Shown: positions 10,525 through 24,440, counted from the stretch's first letter. The stretch: DNA of 64,000 nt from Unio delphinus (GCA_029339505.1 JAQISU010000123.1:5507501-5571500), one strand, 5' to 3'. The notes: generated from the letters alone by a model not told the origin. Numbers and translations are program-made.

Positions 10525-13500
10525 GTAGGTACTTGTTTATGACTATGCATCAGTTTACACTTTTTAAGTTTAAAACTAATTATATATCTGGTTACATGTA
10601 CATTTTTAATAGATACAGTCCTACCTGTTTATGTCGACATCCTCAGGCCCGAGGAAATATTGTTGACATAGGCAGATGTTGAGATAAATATTTGGGGGGG
10701 GGTCTGAATAAAGATACAAATTAAATTCATCAGTAAGGGGTGACCTGAGGTCAGTGAGTAGCATTTACACTTTGAGAAAACAATGGAAATTTGGAGTACA
10801 TGAAGACAAAACCAGTGTGAAATACACTTGTATATTGAAAAAAAAATTAATTTTGATTACCTTTGTGTAATAAAATCCAAAATAAAATATTGCATCGGTC
10901 ACATCTTGATATGAAAAACATTATAATTTCAATGTTGGCATTAATTAGCCCCTTGTTGCATAGTTATTTACATGCTTCAAGTACATGTACTTAAATTGGC
11001 CTAGATTTTGGTCAGTCTGTTCCCATGTTATTGAGGCTACCAAGGGGATGGGGCTATTCACAGAAAAACTAAACCTGTCAAGTTGGTTTAAACATTTCAT
11101 GTATTCTCCACAAATCCTTTTGTATCCAATATTATGACGAACTTTAAAGCGACTACACCAACCACTTTTTGCAGCAAAGATCTCCACACTACATTTTTTC
11201 TCAAATTCATTTGCTTTTTTGATGATCATATCAGGAACAAGGTGGAATATGCAATGCTGGTTTCATTTCCTCCACGTCTTCAAATTTAGCAGTCTTCTGT
11301 ATCTTCCTTCAACTTAGTCTTTCTTTTTAGACTCGTCTGCTTTCATCCATCCTGACGGTGTTTAAGTGAAAAAAATTACATCTTTGCGAGATGCTCCGCT
11401 CTCAGGTTCTTTAACAGCCAAATATTAAGTTTCCATTGACTGTAAATTTAATCTGCATTTTAAACTGCTATTGGTAGCCATCGTAAATATAAATAAAGTT
11501 GAAAACGAAACTTTCACAGCACAATAAACTTGTTTTAATCACCAATCACTTTGGAACATTCAAGAATCGATTAGATTTCATTGCTTTTATTTAAGTTGCC
11601 ATGAGAGGCCAACATTATGGGACCGAATAAAAGCATGTTTTTTATTTTATTTTATGCAACCACAACATTATAGCCTGGTGGCAAGATCAACTAATTGTTG
11701 AATAAAGTATAGGTCAAAAGTGGCCGCTTGCCGACATAAATGATTAGGCAGGAAAATTAAAGCCTGGTGGTATGATTAACTAATTGTTGAACAGAGTATG
11801 TGTCAGAACTGGCAGCTTGTCGACAAATGATTAGAAAACAAAGGATTTGTCAAAGCTGGGACCAAGGGCTTCTGTTAACATGTATATTTATTTTTTATCT
11901 CGATTTCAACATAAGCATGACAATTTTGGTAGTAATAATAGACCAAGGGACTGGGACTTTGCTTGTTTGTCGAAATAGGCATCTTGATGATATAAGTAAT
12001 GTCGATATAAGTAGGTAGGACTGTATATAAAATAATAAATAAAATCTTAAAATCTTAGTCATTGATTTAGAAGTTTATATTTTAAAAATATTATCACTGG
12101 TTGCGCATTTTAAGACACAAGAACACTGAAATTTTATTTTTATTATTCTGTCAGTAAATTATTAATGATCTGATTTCATTGTCTGTTGAAGCACAATTTG
12201 TGTCCATCCCTCATCAACCTCTTAGTGCCAAACTAGAACTTGCTTCTCCATCATTGATCCTCTTTGAAACTAAGATTTTCATGCACCAAGTATACCTGGG
12301 TGGGATATATCACTGCTTAATGTTAAATGCTTTTATCATGCTAATTATAAACTAATGAAAACTGTTTTATTGGACTGTGTTGACGGTCTTGACACATGGG
12401 CAATAACTCTTATGTATGTAGGATTTGCATGTCTTTTTTTTATTTTATTACTCTCTATGCTTTATTTGATTATAAAAGATGTTCTAATAAGGAAATATAA
12501 AGCAGATAAATTTCTAGTTGATTGTAACAATGCAGCAAATGCTTCTACTAGTAAAAGATCAAAGCAGTCAGAACTTAATTGGGTTTACACACAACACTGA
12601 TGTGCATCACGTTCAGTTAATATTTCTCATATTTGAATGAAAGCTTATATTTATTATGATTAAATTGAAATAAAATTAAAAGATTAAGAAGACCCTCAAA
12701 TTTCACTTGACATGACTTATTACATTGGTATTTGTTTCTTAAAGTGTTGCCACCAGTTGGCATTTCCAACTTTTTCATTGATCAATATTTCAGTACATGC
12801 ATTTACACTATATTACGATTTTTTTATATTAAGAAAATGTCAAAAAATTTACTTCTTATTTAAAGTTTTGAATTTTACTATGTTTATTCCAAGCATCATT
12901 GCATTAACCACCATTGTTAGTGATAAAACAGACAATATCATTGTTTCATTTATCAATTTTGATCACAATTTTATTTAGCATTCATCAAATAGAGACAGAT
13001 AGTTTGGTATTTTGTGTAGGAAGAAATGGGATACACTCTGCTCTCATGTTGTTAGCTGGTTTGTGAATTATCTGGGCATGCTTAAGGGAGAAGTGTATCA
13101 TGTCTGCTTGGTACTATATGAAAATGATGCCAGTCTGGCTACTGACTAACATCACTGACAAATCTTATTATCTGATTTTTCTAGTTTAATCCCATTTTTG
13201 TCTGACTAATATCTTGGATAAAATCACTTCATTGCTTATACATTTTATCAAATTACAATTTGGTTATATCTTAACATAGCTGATAACCAATTCAGTGATC
13301 CATGATATCAAGTTTAAGATCCAAGGCCATGACAGAATTTTGTTCTGTTCTTACAGGTGTCATATAAACATGTTAAATCATACTTAAGAAAATATTGCAT
13401 TACCAATTTTTTTATGTTGGAGTTTCTAACAAATATTTGAGAAATTTTCCATACTCAGCAGTTAAAATGAAGAAATGGACTTGACATTCTGGAACTTTTG

Positions 13501-13600
13501 AAGGCATTAAACACCTCCCTTTAAAGGATTATGTTATAATGTGTCATCAAGATTCATAGAAAGGTTAACATGGTGATAAAATTTACATTTTATGTTTCAG
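10525..13600. other. intron, AT-rich
   Basis: Apart from a small ORF at 12355-12600 I see no coding signal. The text 'gcctggtggcaagatcaactaattgttgaataaagta' near 11670 recurs in changed form near 11760, a local duplication of about 90 bp. Other ORFs here are short and look random. Confidence 0.5.
12355..12600 (+). CDS. possible small membrane protein, 81 aa
   Basis: An ATG-initiated intronless frame within a host intron. A single strong hydrophobic segment (about residues 16-43, MYVGFACLFFILLLSMLYLI) is followed by a basic stretch (KDVLIRKYKADK) and a Ser/Lys/Asn-rich tail. This is the layout of a type-III or tail-anchored microprotein. An AATAAAATTAAA block about 65 bp after the stop could be a polyadenylation signal. 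I recognise no family. It could equally be a chance frame in AT-rich DNA. Confidence 0.25.
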   Translation: MKTVLLDCVDGLDTWAITLMYVGFACLFFILLLSMLYLIIKDVLIRKYKADKFLVDCNNAANASTSKRSKQSELNWVYTQH

Positions 13601-13768
13601 ATTTACAGCTGAGGAGCCTTTTGGTCGTATCATTTCAAATTACTCGGCAACTGCAGCAAACACTTTTAAACTCGACACCTGGCACTCTCTCGTTCTAACA
13701 AGGACACATCATCCCCTTGACTGGACAATGGTACAGTTTGCTGATCTTTACAACACTGCACAAAAATG
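13601..13768 (+). CDS. GALT/HIT-like protein, exon d
   Basis: Acceptor TATGTTTCAG, donor GTAAGG. It completes the Lys codon of exon c and continues FTAEEPFGRIISNYSATAAN, then TWHSLVLTRTHHPLDWTMVQ. The segment corresponds to the central beta-sheet region of GALT/HIT folds, in which a nucleotide-sugar-binding Asn and a 'H-x-L-x-L/V' strand precede the active site. It ends with two bases of a Trp codon (TG|G) completed at 18319. Confidence 0.88.
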
Positions 13769-15379
13769 GTAAGGTTTCTGTAAGTCTACAAATTGATACA
13801 AAATAAATACAAATCCTTGCTATTCTCTATTATTTTTTAAACTGGTCCGTGATCATACACAGACACAAAGCAATTCATTTATAAATTCTATCATTATGGT
13901 ATAAATAATATCAATTGTTAATACATTCATCCTCAGTAAAAGAAAAGTGCAAATATTTTTTAAACAGAGATTATCATAAATCTTTATAATTTTAGTGTTG
14001 GCTACAATAATATACATTTTGAGTGTATAAATGAAGAGGTTGTAACACAGCAAGAACTCGTATATGGGATAGAGTAAGGGAGAAAATGTACCTTAATAAA
14101 AGAAAGAAAAATTGAAATAAAATATTTTTGTTTTCCATATGCATGACTTTGATAAATAATGAAAAATTGAATCCAAACCTTTGTCTAATGACTAACCAGT
14201 TTAGCAGATGCAGTTCCAATTTGTTTAGAAATCATATTGACATATTTAAAGACAGAACAAAGTATAGATAGACAAACATAGATAAGAACAAAATTGTGTG
14301 GAAATAAATATGGTTCAAGTACAGCAAAGATGCATTTTTTCACTATACTTACACATCATTTAGATAACATACACATAATGCAGTGATTTGCATATTTTTT
14401 AACACTGTATATTGAGTGAAGCATATCATTTTCTGGAATTATTATTTGAACCACTGGTAATTTCTTTATCATATAATATTTATGAATAATACATTTTATT
14501 CTTTAATTTTTAAAATTGATATATTTAGAATAAAAGTCACAAAATCTTAACATGCAAAAGCTGGTGGTATCCAAGTTCTTTAGTCTAAGGAAAAATCCTG
14601 AATGCAGAATGTCTATAGTCTCATGGCAGTTTTGTTTTATTGTATATTAAATATTTAGATAATATTTGTATTGAATGCATGAAGGCGGGCAGGGATGCAG
14701 ATTGAATAAAGAATAATAACAATAGCCTAATGATATTACTGCTAATTGACTATTCAGTATTGGGTAATATTTGGGCAAGCGATGATATGATTGCGTAGAG
14801 TTATATGTAAATTGAATGAAAAATGACATTAGCCTTATGATATTATCATTAATCTTGGAAATTAATTTATTAAATGTATGCAAGGGGATGGGGTTGGTTG
14901 TGAGCAGTCAGGGAGTAAAGATTGAGGGTTAAATGAGTATCTCAATGCTGTCTTGACATCACACACAAAATTAGTAATATCATGAACTAGTGATATTATT
15001 AGACAAATGTCTGATATAAAATACAATCATCAATTTCTTACATGAGGGAGAGGGAAGAGAGAGAAGTGATGTGTTTATAACAGCTGCAGATATAATAATA
15101 ATAATAATGAGAACTTTGTAGAGCGCCTAATCTTTAGAAGCTCTAAGCATTTTACAACATTTATAATGATATGACTACAAACAGAAAACAAAAACCATAT
15201 TTTTGTAATACAAGCATTTCTTCAGACCAAAATACTGTATGAACTATATCATATATTGGATGAGGTAGTTTCCTATGCTACCACAGCTTAAAACAAATGC
15301 TGGATCAAAGTGGTAAAATATATTTTTTTTCTTCAAATATATGTCTAGCATAAGGAAACATTTAAAAAAAATATTTTAA
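13769..15379. other. intron, no gene seen
   Basis: AT-rich intron. Around 15085-15170 a short ATA-repeat is followed by GTAGAGCGCCTAATC and TCTAAGCATTTTACAA, which looks like the conserved core of a short interspersed element. I cannot delimit it. Confidence 0.45.
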
Positions 15380-16720
15380 TCAATTTATTATCAGGATTTT
15401 TTACATGTTCCCCATCATCATAACCTGACCTGGTGTATGAGACATTACCTTAATATTATTTTCATCCTTATATTTACATATAATATGTGCCTTTAGACAC
15501 AATAAACACTCATGCACACACAGACACATACACTCACTCAAAGAACAACTCATTTGAAAATCCCAAAGTGTTTTAAATTGCTTGTTGGTTTCTTTAATGT
15601 GAAAATAAAGAAAATTTAAGAAATCATCTACCAAAGTTGACAAATGGGTCAACTTTGTCTTAAATTCATCACTTCAGTTTTTCACTTTTTCCACATAATT
15701 ATCTAACCTTTTGGTATGATAAAACTCAATTTGAGATTTGGAAATAAAATGTGATCTGTACATTAAATATTTCCAAGCGAAATTAGGAAGGTAATAAGAT
15801 TATAAAAATCATTATTTTCCATAAAGATGCTTTTTTGTGTCATTATAACATTTGGATCATAATTTTGATCCATTTGAGAAATAATTTCCGAAAAAGTTCA
15901 ATAACTTAACATTCATAGAATAAGAGTTCAATTTGTTATATTTCCTCCTTACAAAAGGTGCATTTATCATTATTACTTAATCCTTTTTCAAAAACTGGTT
16001 TGTAGAAATGTAGAATTAAAACTTTTCAGTTGCGTTTTTTGTACAAAGTTTGGCCAAAATTTTGTATAAAGTTCAGCCAACACAAAAAGAGTTGGTCCAA
16101 TTCAATTACTTGTTGTATGCCCTAGCTGCCTGGACCAATGTTTTATGTGTATCATTTGGCTTTTGTATACTGGTTCTTATCAGATCTTTATAGAAGTATT
16201 CTTTGGTCTTTCACAAAGGAAAGAAGTTTTGTCGATTATTACATTGAAACTATTTCTACTTTCAAACAAACTTTTAAATTTTTCCCACTTCACTTATTTC
16301 TTTAGATAAGAGCGAAGTACTGTACAAAATTATTAGTTTGTGTTTGTTTGATTTCATATAAACTTAATAGAGAGCCTTTTGTGTTTAACAAGTGCAACAC
16401 CATTTGTTCTCTACCTTGGGATTGATTTAAAATGATCTATATTTATTAAATTAAAATATCTTAAGACAAGTATTCCTGAACAGTCATTGGTTCAGTTTTT
16501 AGTTTTGATAAAAAATAAATAACATCACACCAAAAGATATTTTAATTGATTTAAAAATTTATTTAAATTTTGTTTTTTCCCAAATTTGAATATCAATATT
16601 CCATCCAGTCCAAATATTTGTTCAGAAATTAGTTTTTGCCAAAACCCATTTTCATTTAATAAAAGATGTAAATTGATCCACACAATTAACAGAGACAAAT
16701 AGAGAACAAACAGCTAGAGA
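15380..16720 (-). pseudogene. decayed 3' part of an L1/Tx1-like LINE, reverse strand
   Basis: Read on the minus strand, this matches the 3' part of the LINE at 35.7-58.5 kb. 'NENGFWQKLISEQIFG' near 16640 corresponds to NENGLWQKLVSEQIFG at about 40165. The cysteine-finger region near 15950 and a 3' UTR block near 15400-15440 (CCAGGTCAGGTTATGATGAT) match the LINE's 3' UTR at about 58450. Frames are full of stops and indels, so the copy is old and 5'-truncated. It is uninterrupted where the other copy carries the Polinton, giving a paralogous empty site. Confidence 0.8.
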
Positions 16721-18318
16721 TTTGATTAAAGTGAAGAACTAGAAGAGTGGGTGCATGATGTGTGAGCATCATGAAATTAGAATGGCAGAAAGTGCCACCT
16801 GAACACAATTTTGCTAAATCTTCAAACTGCTTTGAGGGAGATGCTTGTATTCAGAATAGCTGAAGACAGATGACTTCATGATCGTGCTTATTATTTTGAA
16901 CCTGCATAAAAAAAACTTTAAAAAATCAAGGATATTAACCCAGAACATTTCTTTTGCAAAATCAAAAGGGTACATTTTGTATGCATGTTTGGTTTGATTT
17001 TGATTCATATGACACTGTAACACATAAATTCTGAACAAAATCAGACTGGTGGTCTAACCTTATCCTCTTCATTTTGTAATCATTTACAGTTTCAGATACT
17101 GAGGCAATGAAAGATGGTTGGCAGGTTTGCGTAACGTAGTATGTCCTTGTTGAATAATATTTATACATTTCTTGGCATAAGAAATATGAACAAATTCAAG
17201 TTTTAATTTTAATATTGACAGTCACCCACAGTACAGTAGTTTTGTAGCGACACATCTCTGAATAATTAAACTAAATATATCAAATCTAGGCTTAACATAA
17301 GAGAGATATTTGGTTTCTTAGAAAAAATGTATAATTTATAACAATAATGAAAATCAAGCAAACAAACAATATTTGATGGTCCACAGTGTTTTTCCATATT
17401 TATTGGAAGTCTCTGCAACCTAATTATTAGAGGGAAAGAGAGAGGGCCATGATTGCAACTTCTTTATCAGAGAGAAAGTGAGATCTAGTAATCAAGACAA
17501 TTGACAATCTAACCACATTAGTATTTATTTCAGCAATAAATTTTATTTAATTTAATTGCAGACAATTAACAATTTCTGCTGTTAATTGATGGATAATTTG
17601 TGCTGTTAAACAAAACAACATCTGGCTAGATGGCTACATGTTATATAAATGACGCCTTTCCAGAATGAAACTGGCATCCTTGTTTGATGTGAATTTATCA
17701 TGGTAGAGCTGCATAAATAGGGACATCCATAAATGCCAGGCATATTTAGTAAATATATATGCCCTGTGGAAACGTGTGAAGAATTTAAATATGTGAATTT
17801 ATGTTACAGCATTGGAAATCCTCTTTGAATTGGCTCAAACATTATGTTTATGTTTTGTAGTATTTCCACCATCCGTTTTTTATTATAAAAATGCCATGCT
17901 TTTACATCCAGCATCATATTTCAAAGTCTCACTGATTTTATAAACATTAATTACTAATGATGAGCTTCTGCGTGAAATGTTTTCTGCTTTACTAAGATTA
18001 ATCCTGACCTGGATTTCACCAGTATTCAAGTCCACGCTTTCACACTTTAACTTAGTCTGGAATTCTATAATCTAATTGACTGAAATTTAAGTTTCATTTG
18101 CAGTTGATGAACTTCATGTTTAAAATCTTTAATTAACTTTCAGACTTATGTTTGAGAATTTCATGCCTGGTCTTCGAACATTTTTAAAAAATATATTAGT
18201 GGCTGTGACCCTTCAAAATGCATGTGCTCTAGCTCTAAACATCAGATTCCTTTACTTGGCTAAATAATGTTAGTAGGCACATCAGAATTGTATTATCTTA
18301 GTTTGTCTCTTTCCACAG
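16721..18318. other. intron, no gene seen
   Basis: AT-rich sequence with scattered short repeats. I find no coding or repeat family signal that I can support. Confidence 0.5.
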
Positions 18319-18449
18319 GTTTTCTAGGGCCCACATAGAAAATGCAGAATATAAATTTCCATCTCTGATCTGGGATCTTTTACCCCATGCAGGGGCCAGC
18401 CAGATCCACCCCCATCTTCATGTCTTCCTGGACAGGGTCAGGTATCAAG
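18319..18449 (+). CDS. GALT/HIT-like protein, exon e (active-site exon)
   Basis: Acceptor TTTCCACAG, donor GTAGGT. The exon encodes FSRAHIENAEYKFPSLIWDL and then HAGASQIHPHLHVFLDR. The H-P-H-L-H motif preceded by G-A-S-Q has the form of the catalytic GALT/HIT loop, in which the central His forms the nucleotidyl intermediate. A conserved Gln normally found two residues after H-x-H in true GALT enzymes is not present here, so the substrate may differ. The exon ends one base into a Gly codon completed at 24730. Confidence 0.9.
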
Positions 18450-18890
18450 GTAGGTCTGAGGGAAATCTTGGATTTACAAGTCAGGCAGTTATAGCATACA
18501 AATAGTTAATGACCATATTCCACTCATTTTAATGTAATTGGCTATAATTTACATCCATATATATTTTGTTTTATTCTGATGTTACCTGTGCAACAGCAGT
18601 TTTTTCAGTACTTACGTTTGTGTTTGTGATATTGAGTGCTTTGTGGCTTTTTGTTCTTAATGTGCCAGAATGAGTTCATCATCTGTTACTAAACTACACT
18701 CAGTAAATACTTTGCTGGTTTTTACATGGGATTAAATAATTGTGATTCAAGTGACTTCTTCCTCCAATCAAAACTGGACATATTGAATTCTCCCTCCTGT
18801 CTGAATTTGGCAAAAAATACAGGGAAGTGAATTAGAGTTCAAAATTTAGAAGGTCAAGATCAGTTTTCCAAAAACATATTTTGTTAGCTC

Positions 18891-19105
18891 ACCTGGCCAC
18901 AATGCCTTTTTTCAGCCAGTAATCTGATGGAGAAAGAGCCCTAGGGAAACAAAACTGGTAAGAACCACCTACCAGATGGAAACTATTGACAAACTTTCTC
19001 ACATACCCTCTTTGGACAAACTTGAGCCTCAAACCAACACAGAGATGAGATGTTAGTGATCTGTAGAGGCAACCACCTTAGACCACTTAGACATGTGGGG
19101 TCTCT
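18891..19105 (+). repeat. dispersed repeat, family R1 (second copy)
   Basis: Diverged relative of 2378-2625. Shared blocks include TTTTTCAGC, AGAACCACC, GACAAACTTTCT, a 'gagcctcaaa/gactcgaagc' region, GAGATGAGAT and TTAGACCACTT. Confidence 0.5.
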
Positions 19106-20012
19106 GTAATAAGGCAAAGTGAACTTAAAGTTATGGCTGTCTCCATTGTGCATCCATCAGTAATTGCTATTTTCACTTCTCAAAAACTACTTGGCCAAAA
19201 TTTAGGCCAATCTTGGCAAGAAGCAATGTAGGCATGAAGGCCTTTTATGCAAATAGTGCCAATTTGACATCAAAAATGGCCACTATTATAAAAAAGATTG
19301 AAAAAATTAAAACCACCTTATAAAATGCCAAGAACAAGTTTGATATTGCATGGGAATATGTCTGGGTCATGAAGCCAAAATGTATTCATACACTATATCA
19401 AACTAGTTATTTTCCTGGCTTGAAACAAAACACAAATGTGGCTTGGTATTTATTATATAATCTTGTTTTATACGTTGGCCAAATGTTTTCCCTATATGTT
19501 GTGAATGGAATTCAAAACAAATTATGATTTATACAAATTTGTATTTAAGTATGGACGATAAAAAATGCACAGAAGTCAATGCTGACCTTAAATTGTAGAG
19601 TCTGAGTGCATGATACAGAAATATCAATAGAATAGGTGTATCCCACACCAGATCAACCATGTAACATTAAATGGGTGTGTAATGCAATTAAAGAACTTAA
19701 TTTAAAAACAACTCAAAATAGTTGACCAATAGCATTCTGGTGTGAAGAGCTGTTAAGTTTTGTACAAATTATGCAGATTCACTTTAATATATGAACACTG
19801 TTACTAATTGAAATATTTTAAAAACAAATTCTCAAAACCCACTCAGCAGAATTGAACTGAATATTAAGGACTCTCTTAGTATTTACTAGCAATGGCAATC
19901 CACCTTTAAACAAGGCTACCATTCCTAAAACTTTAAACACCTGTAAATAAAATATTTCTCATTAACCATTCAGCAGAATTTGATAAGATTTGATGGAAAG
20001 CATTCTGATATT

Positions 20013-20225
20013 GGATGAGTTCATGTATTTGCAGATAATGCTGATTTGGCATCAAGTTTGGGCATCATTAGTATTAAAAAACCCAGATGAGTTCATGTAT
20101 TTACAGATAATGCTGATTTGGCATCAAATTTAGGCATTATTAGTATTTTTAAAAAACCCAGATGAGTTCATGTATTTACAGATAATGCTGATTTGGCATC
20201 AAATTTAGGCATTATTAGTATACAA
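20013..20225. repeat. 73-75-bp tandem repeat, 3 copies
   Basis: The unit beginning GATGAGTTCATGTATTT starts at 20013, 20086 and 20161. It contains AGATAATGCTGATTTGGCAT. Copies differ mainly in the length of an A/T run at the junction. Confidence 0.88.
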
Positions 20226-22112
20226 AAAAACAGTTTAAGAATTGAAATAAAAATGCTTAATAGTTATTGTCCAACTTTGGATGAAAGCAGCCTATTATAT
20301 AGGCATTTATATATTGGATAAATAATGGTGATTTGTCATCAAATAGGTCAACATTACTAACAACGGAACTATTTGAACAAATTTAAAAATATCAGTATTG
20401 ACCAAATTTGACACAGATCATTCTGTGATATAGCAGGGCTCATTAAAAAAAATGTTTCCAAGCACTCATCCCTGGCCAACTTGGTTTTCTTATAAGTCCT
20501 TAGAGTTAAATAGTATTAAACTAGACAAAATGCTCATCATTTTGTCTAAAATTAAATTTATTTTGCTTCTCTAGATTCTTTCAAACTGCTGCATCATTTT
20601 GTTAATAACACTAGATGATAACATTGAAAATAGGTAACTCCTTCCAACAATATGTGACTATTCTTCATTATATGCAGATGATCTCATCATTTTCATTTGA
20701 AAGGTTGGATAGATTCATTTGCCTTTCCTAATATATAGCTTAAAAATTCCATAAAGCTGTAAAATTTGTCCTTTCAGTATTTAGCAGAAAAATCAACACT
20801 TCTAGCACATTTCACCAATGGCAAATAATCTGCACAAAAGTTGTTTTACACCAGAATGAGTTTAGTATTGTCATTAAATCTTTTGTGGAAAGTATCATAG
20901 TAAAATTGTTCCCATTTTACCATTGTTACATTTTAAACAAAAAATTACTTGTTTTTGTTAGTTTGGCATACAGATTTATAGCACAGTCTGTTATAAGTAT
21001 ATAAAAAAAAAACTTATGGGGAGGAAAGTTACACTATTCTCAGCCAATATTTAATAGAGTTGCTGTCCTTGGTCAAAAGTTAGGTGCATGGTTAATTAGG
21101 AGCAGTGAGGTGAAAAATCACTTAATTTTCTTGGATTTATACTGGTTCTTAGAACATCCAGACTCCATTCCCAATCATCCCAAAACACCCAAGATATTCA
21201 CCCTTTACCCTTCTGAGATTCAAATGTTCCTTTAATATGTGAAGATTTTTAGTCTGTAGCCAAACTGAGCCCTGCTATTGCACAGAAATTAAATAGTGAC
21301 ATTTATTTTCAGCAAAAGGACATTAAATTGTTAAATTATATAGGAAGATTCATAACTGAATGCAACAACAGAGAGTTGGGGAGGATGGGGGAAATTTGAA
21401 TATTGTAATAACACAACTGAAGAAACTTTTAACCTTGGACTGAAATTTTTGTGAGAGGCACACCATGTTCATGTTTTAAAATCACTTAAGTTGGTAATGA
21501 ATTTCTCCCTTTTAATGTCATGCAGCAGTCTTCTGAGTATATCTTTCTCCATCTCTCAGTCAGCCAGGTATATTACATCAGTTTGGTTGTGTAATATTAT
21601 GCATTTCACCCCCACCCACTCACCCCATGCTCACCCCCTTGGTCAACTCCATGAGCCACCTATACTAAATCAGATTACAGGGTAGGACAGTTTTCTTTAG
21701 ACCAGTATAATTCAGCGTTGTTCTTTTCCAGTTGCTGGGTCCTTAGTCATGTATTTCAGGAAAGAAAATATTAAGAGGCTCAGCAAAACAAATGTATACA
21801 AGGAAGTTTGAGATTATAAATTTTCACAAAAATAATTACAAAAATACAAGATTTTTGTAACAAGAAACACTGAAGATAATTGGATGCTTTCAGTGCATTG
21901 ACATATCTTTGCAGTCAATTATTGTGACACTGAGACAAATTTAGACAAAAGAAATATTCTTTGAACTGTAGGAAAACCATATGTTTTTCTGAATCCCCAA
22001 ATTTATTATTGTTAAACTATAGTTTAAAAGTATAGGACACCTAGCTGAACAATAAGTAAATCAGAATTATTATTCATATTTGTGATATCAGTATTTGTTT
22101 GTTTGTTTGAGT

Positions 22113-22367
22113 AGGATTTTTAACATAGCTTTAAGAATTTTTCAGTCATATCGCTTCATTGTCTGCATTGAGACAGTTTATAGTGATGTCTATCACTAGG
22201 GCATCATGCATCAAACATGTAGCATGATGTCCCACCAAGTCACATTATCCTGACACCAGGCTGACCAGTCCTAACACTAACCTCTTAATGCTGAGCGCCA
22301 AGCAAGGCAGCTGTTGGTACCAATTTTGTAAGTCTTTGGATTGAATCCATGACCTCCTGCTTCCGAT
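22113..22367 (+). repeat. dispersed repeat, family R2 (copy 1)
   Basis: Shares long blocks with 23800-24055, and in reverse orientation with 30515-30670: TTTTTCAGTCATATCGC, GTAGCATGATGTCCCACC, AGTCACATTATCCTGACACC and the end block CATGACCTCCTGC. It is a non-coding interspersed element. Confidence 0.8.
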
Positions 22368-22779
22368 GTCAGTATTTCATGCACCTTATAAAAGATCAAG
22401 ATATGAATGGATTTGTATATTATTACACCAATGCTAAATATAGATAATGCTGATTGAGATTTGTTTATTTTAGGACCAAAAAAATAATCTTTTATACCAT
22501 CCTTGGGTATATCATTCATTTCACAACAGATGATGTGTAACATTTTTAATGCAAACTTATATGCTATATTACACTTGCAGGAAAATAGTAATTTAATCAA
22601 CAACTTAGTTGACTACAGAGCATGTACATACAGCATAAGATCCCTTATAATGCCCCATGCATTCATGAAAGTGATATTGTGGCATTTAATTTCATTGTAG
22701 AAGAGAGGGAAAGTGATCAGCGTAAAACCTAGTGGAAGACAAGTCATATATCTTTTTCATCAAATGGAAACAAAAGGAT

Positions 22780-23640
22780 AATCTGTATGTTCACCTGTAT
22801 TTTAACCAGGATAACTTCATTTGTATTCTGACATTATCCAGGATAATTTTTATGTTCATCTCTATTCTGACATTAACCAGGATACTTTTTGTTCACCTGT
22901 ATTCTGACATTATCCAGGATAATTTATATATTTACCTGTAATTAGAGATCAACCAGGATAAGTTATGTTCACCTCTAGTCTGACATTAACCAGGATAATA
23001 TGTGTTCAACTGTATTCTGACATTATCCAGGATAATTTATATATTCACCTGTATTCTGACATTATCCAGGATAATTTATATATTCACCTGTATTCTGAGA
23101 TTAACCAGGATAAGTTATGTTCACCTCTAGTCTGACATTAACCAGGATAATTTGTGTTCAACTGTATTCTGACATTATCCAGGATAATTTATATATTCAC
23201 CTGTATTCTGACATTAACCAGGATAATTTATATGTTCACCTCTATTCTAACATTAACCAGGATAATTTGTGTTCTGTATTATAACATTATCCAGGATTAT
23301 TTATATGTTCACCTCTGTTCTGACATTAACCAGGATAATTTGTATTCTCCTGTATTCTAACATTGTTCAGGATAATGTATATTTTCACCTCTATTCTGAC
23401 ATTAACCAGGATAATTTGTGTTCTCCTTATTCTAACGTTGTCCAAGATAATTTATATGTTCACCTCTATTCTGACATTATCCAAGATAATTTATATGTTC
23501 ATCTGTGTTCTGACATTATCCAGGATAATGTATATGTTCACCTGTATTCAGACATTAATCAGAATAATTTATATATTCACCTGTATTCAGACATTAATTA
23601 GGATAATTTATATGTTCACATGTATTCTGACATTGAAATG
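22780..23640. repeat. about 39-bp minisatellite, about 22 copies
   Basis: The unit contains TTCTGACATTATCCAGGATA and TTATATGTTCACCTGTA and repeats about every 39 bp. 39 is a multiple of three, so frames stay open across many copies. The resulting repetitive ORFs (Leu/Ile-rich on the plus strand) should not be called genes. Confidence 0.93.
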
Positions 23641-23799
23641 AAGACTTCATACTTGACCTTCATAGGTTTATTTTACTGTGCAATTAATAAATTTTATAAA
23701 ATGACTGACATGCAAAATGAAAGTAATGAACAGACCTAATTTACAATAGATAATATTGAAGACTGTGTTAATATGATAACAGATGTGTGTATTTTTAAT

Positions 23800-24055
23800 G
23801 GATCTTTAACAATTTTTCAGTCATATCGCTATGAGTTCTGCAATGTGGCAGGTTTATGATGATTAGCACTGGGGCATCATGCCACAGACATGTAGCATGA
23901 TGTCCCACCCAGTCACATTATCCTGACACCAGGCCGATCAGTCCTAACACTAGCCCCTTAATGCTGAGTGCCTAGAGTGACAGCCATTTAATACCATTTT
24001 TGTTTTATTTTTGGTAGGACACTGCTGGGATTTGAACCCATGACCTCCTGCATAA
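23800..24055 (+). repeat. dispersed repeat, family R2 (copy 2)
   Basis: Same family and orientation as 22113-22367. It ends with GAACCCATGACCTCCTGCA. The internal GTAGCATGATGTCCCACCC block is nearly identical to copy 1. Confidence 0.8.
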
Positions 24056-24149
24056 TTACTATTTGGCCACCAGCGTGGTTATGATAACATAAATTCAAAG
24101 AAAAAAATGTGCAGAAATGATGGAAATATATTGCTTTCATGCAATTTCC

Positions 24150-24440
24150 ACCCAGAGCCTAATTATGATATCTAATTGGTCCTGAATGGAAATGGTGCTG
24201 ATCTGATCTCAAATATAGCTTCCACAATGAACATATTCAAAATCTTGTCACTAAATCTCCTTAATGATTGTCATATTAACATGAGTTTTTTTTATCAAAT
24301 GTCTTTTAATGATGTCTATTTTGTCCTAAATGAAAATGGTGTTGAATTCACATCCAATATGGCTGCCACAATAGCATATGTGAAAATCTTATCACTTAAA
24401 ATTTTCAAAGATCGTTTCAACAGCCTTAAAAAGTCTTAAA
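24150..24440 (+). repeat. dispersed repeat, family R3
   Basis: Two imperfect halves of about 130 bp, each with 'cctgaatggaaatggtgctga' or 'cctaaatgaaaatggtgttga' followed by 'aatatggctgccacaat' and 'aaaatcttgtcact'. The same blocks occur at 29540-29670 with GAAAATGGTGGCAGTC and AATATGGCTGCCATGACAGC. The short ORF at 24176 is part of the repeat. Confidence 0.6.

Noticed and set aside
22732..23641. Chain of plus-strand ORFs rich in Leu, Ile and Phe
   Set aside because: They follow the 39-bp minisatellite in different frames and repeat the same peptide.
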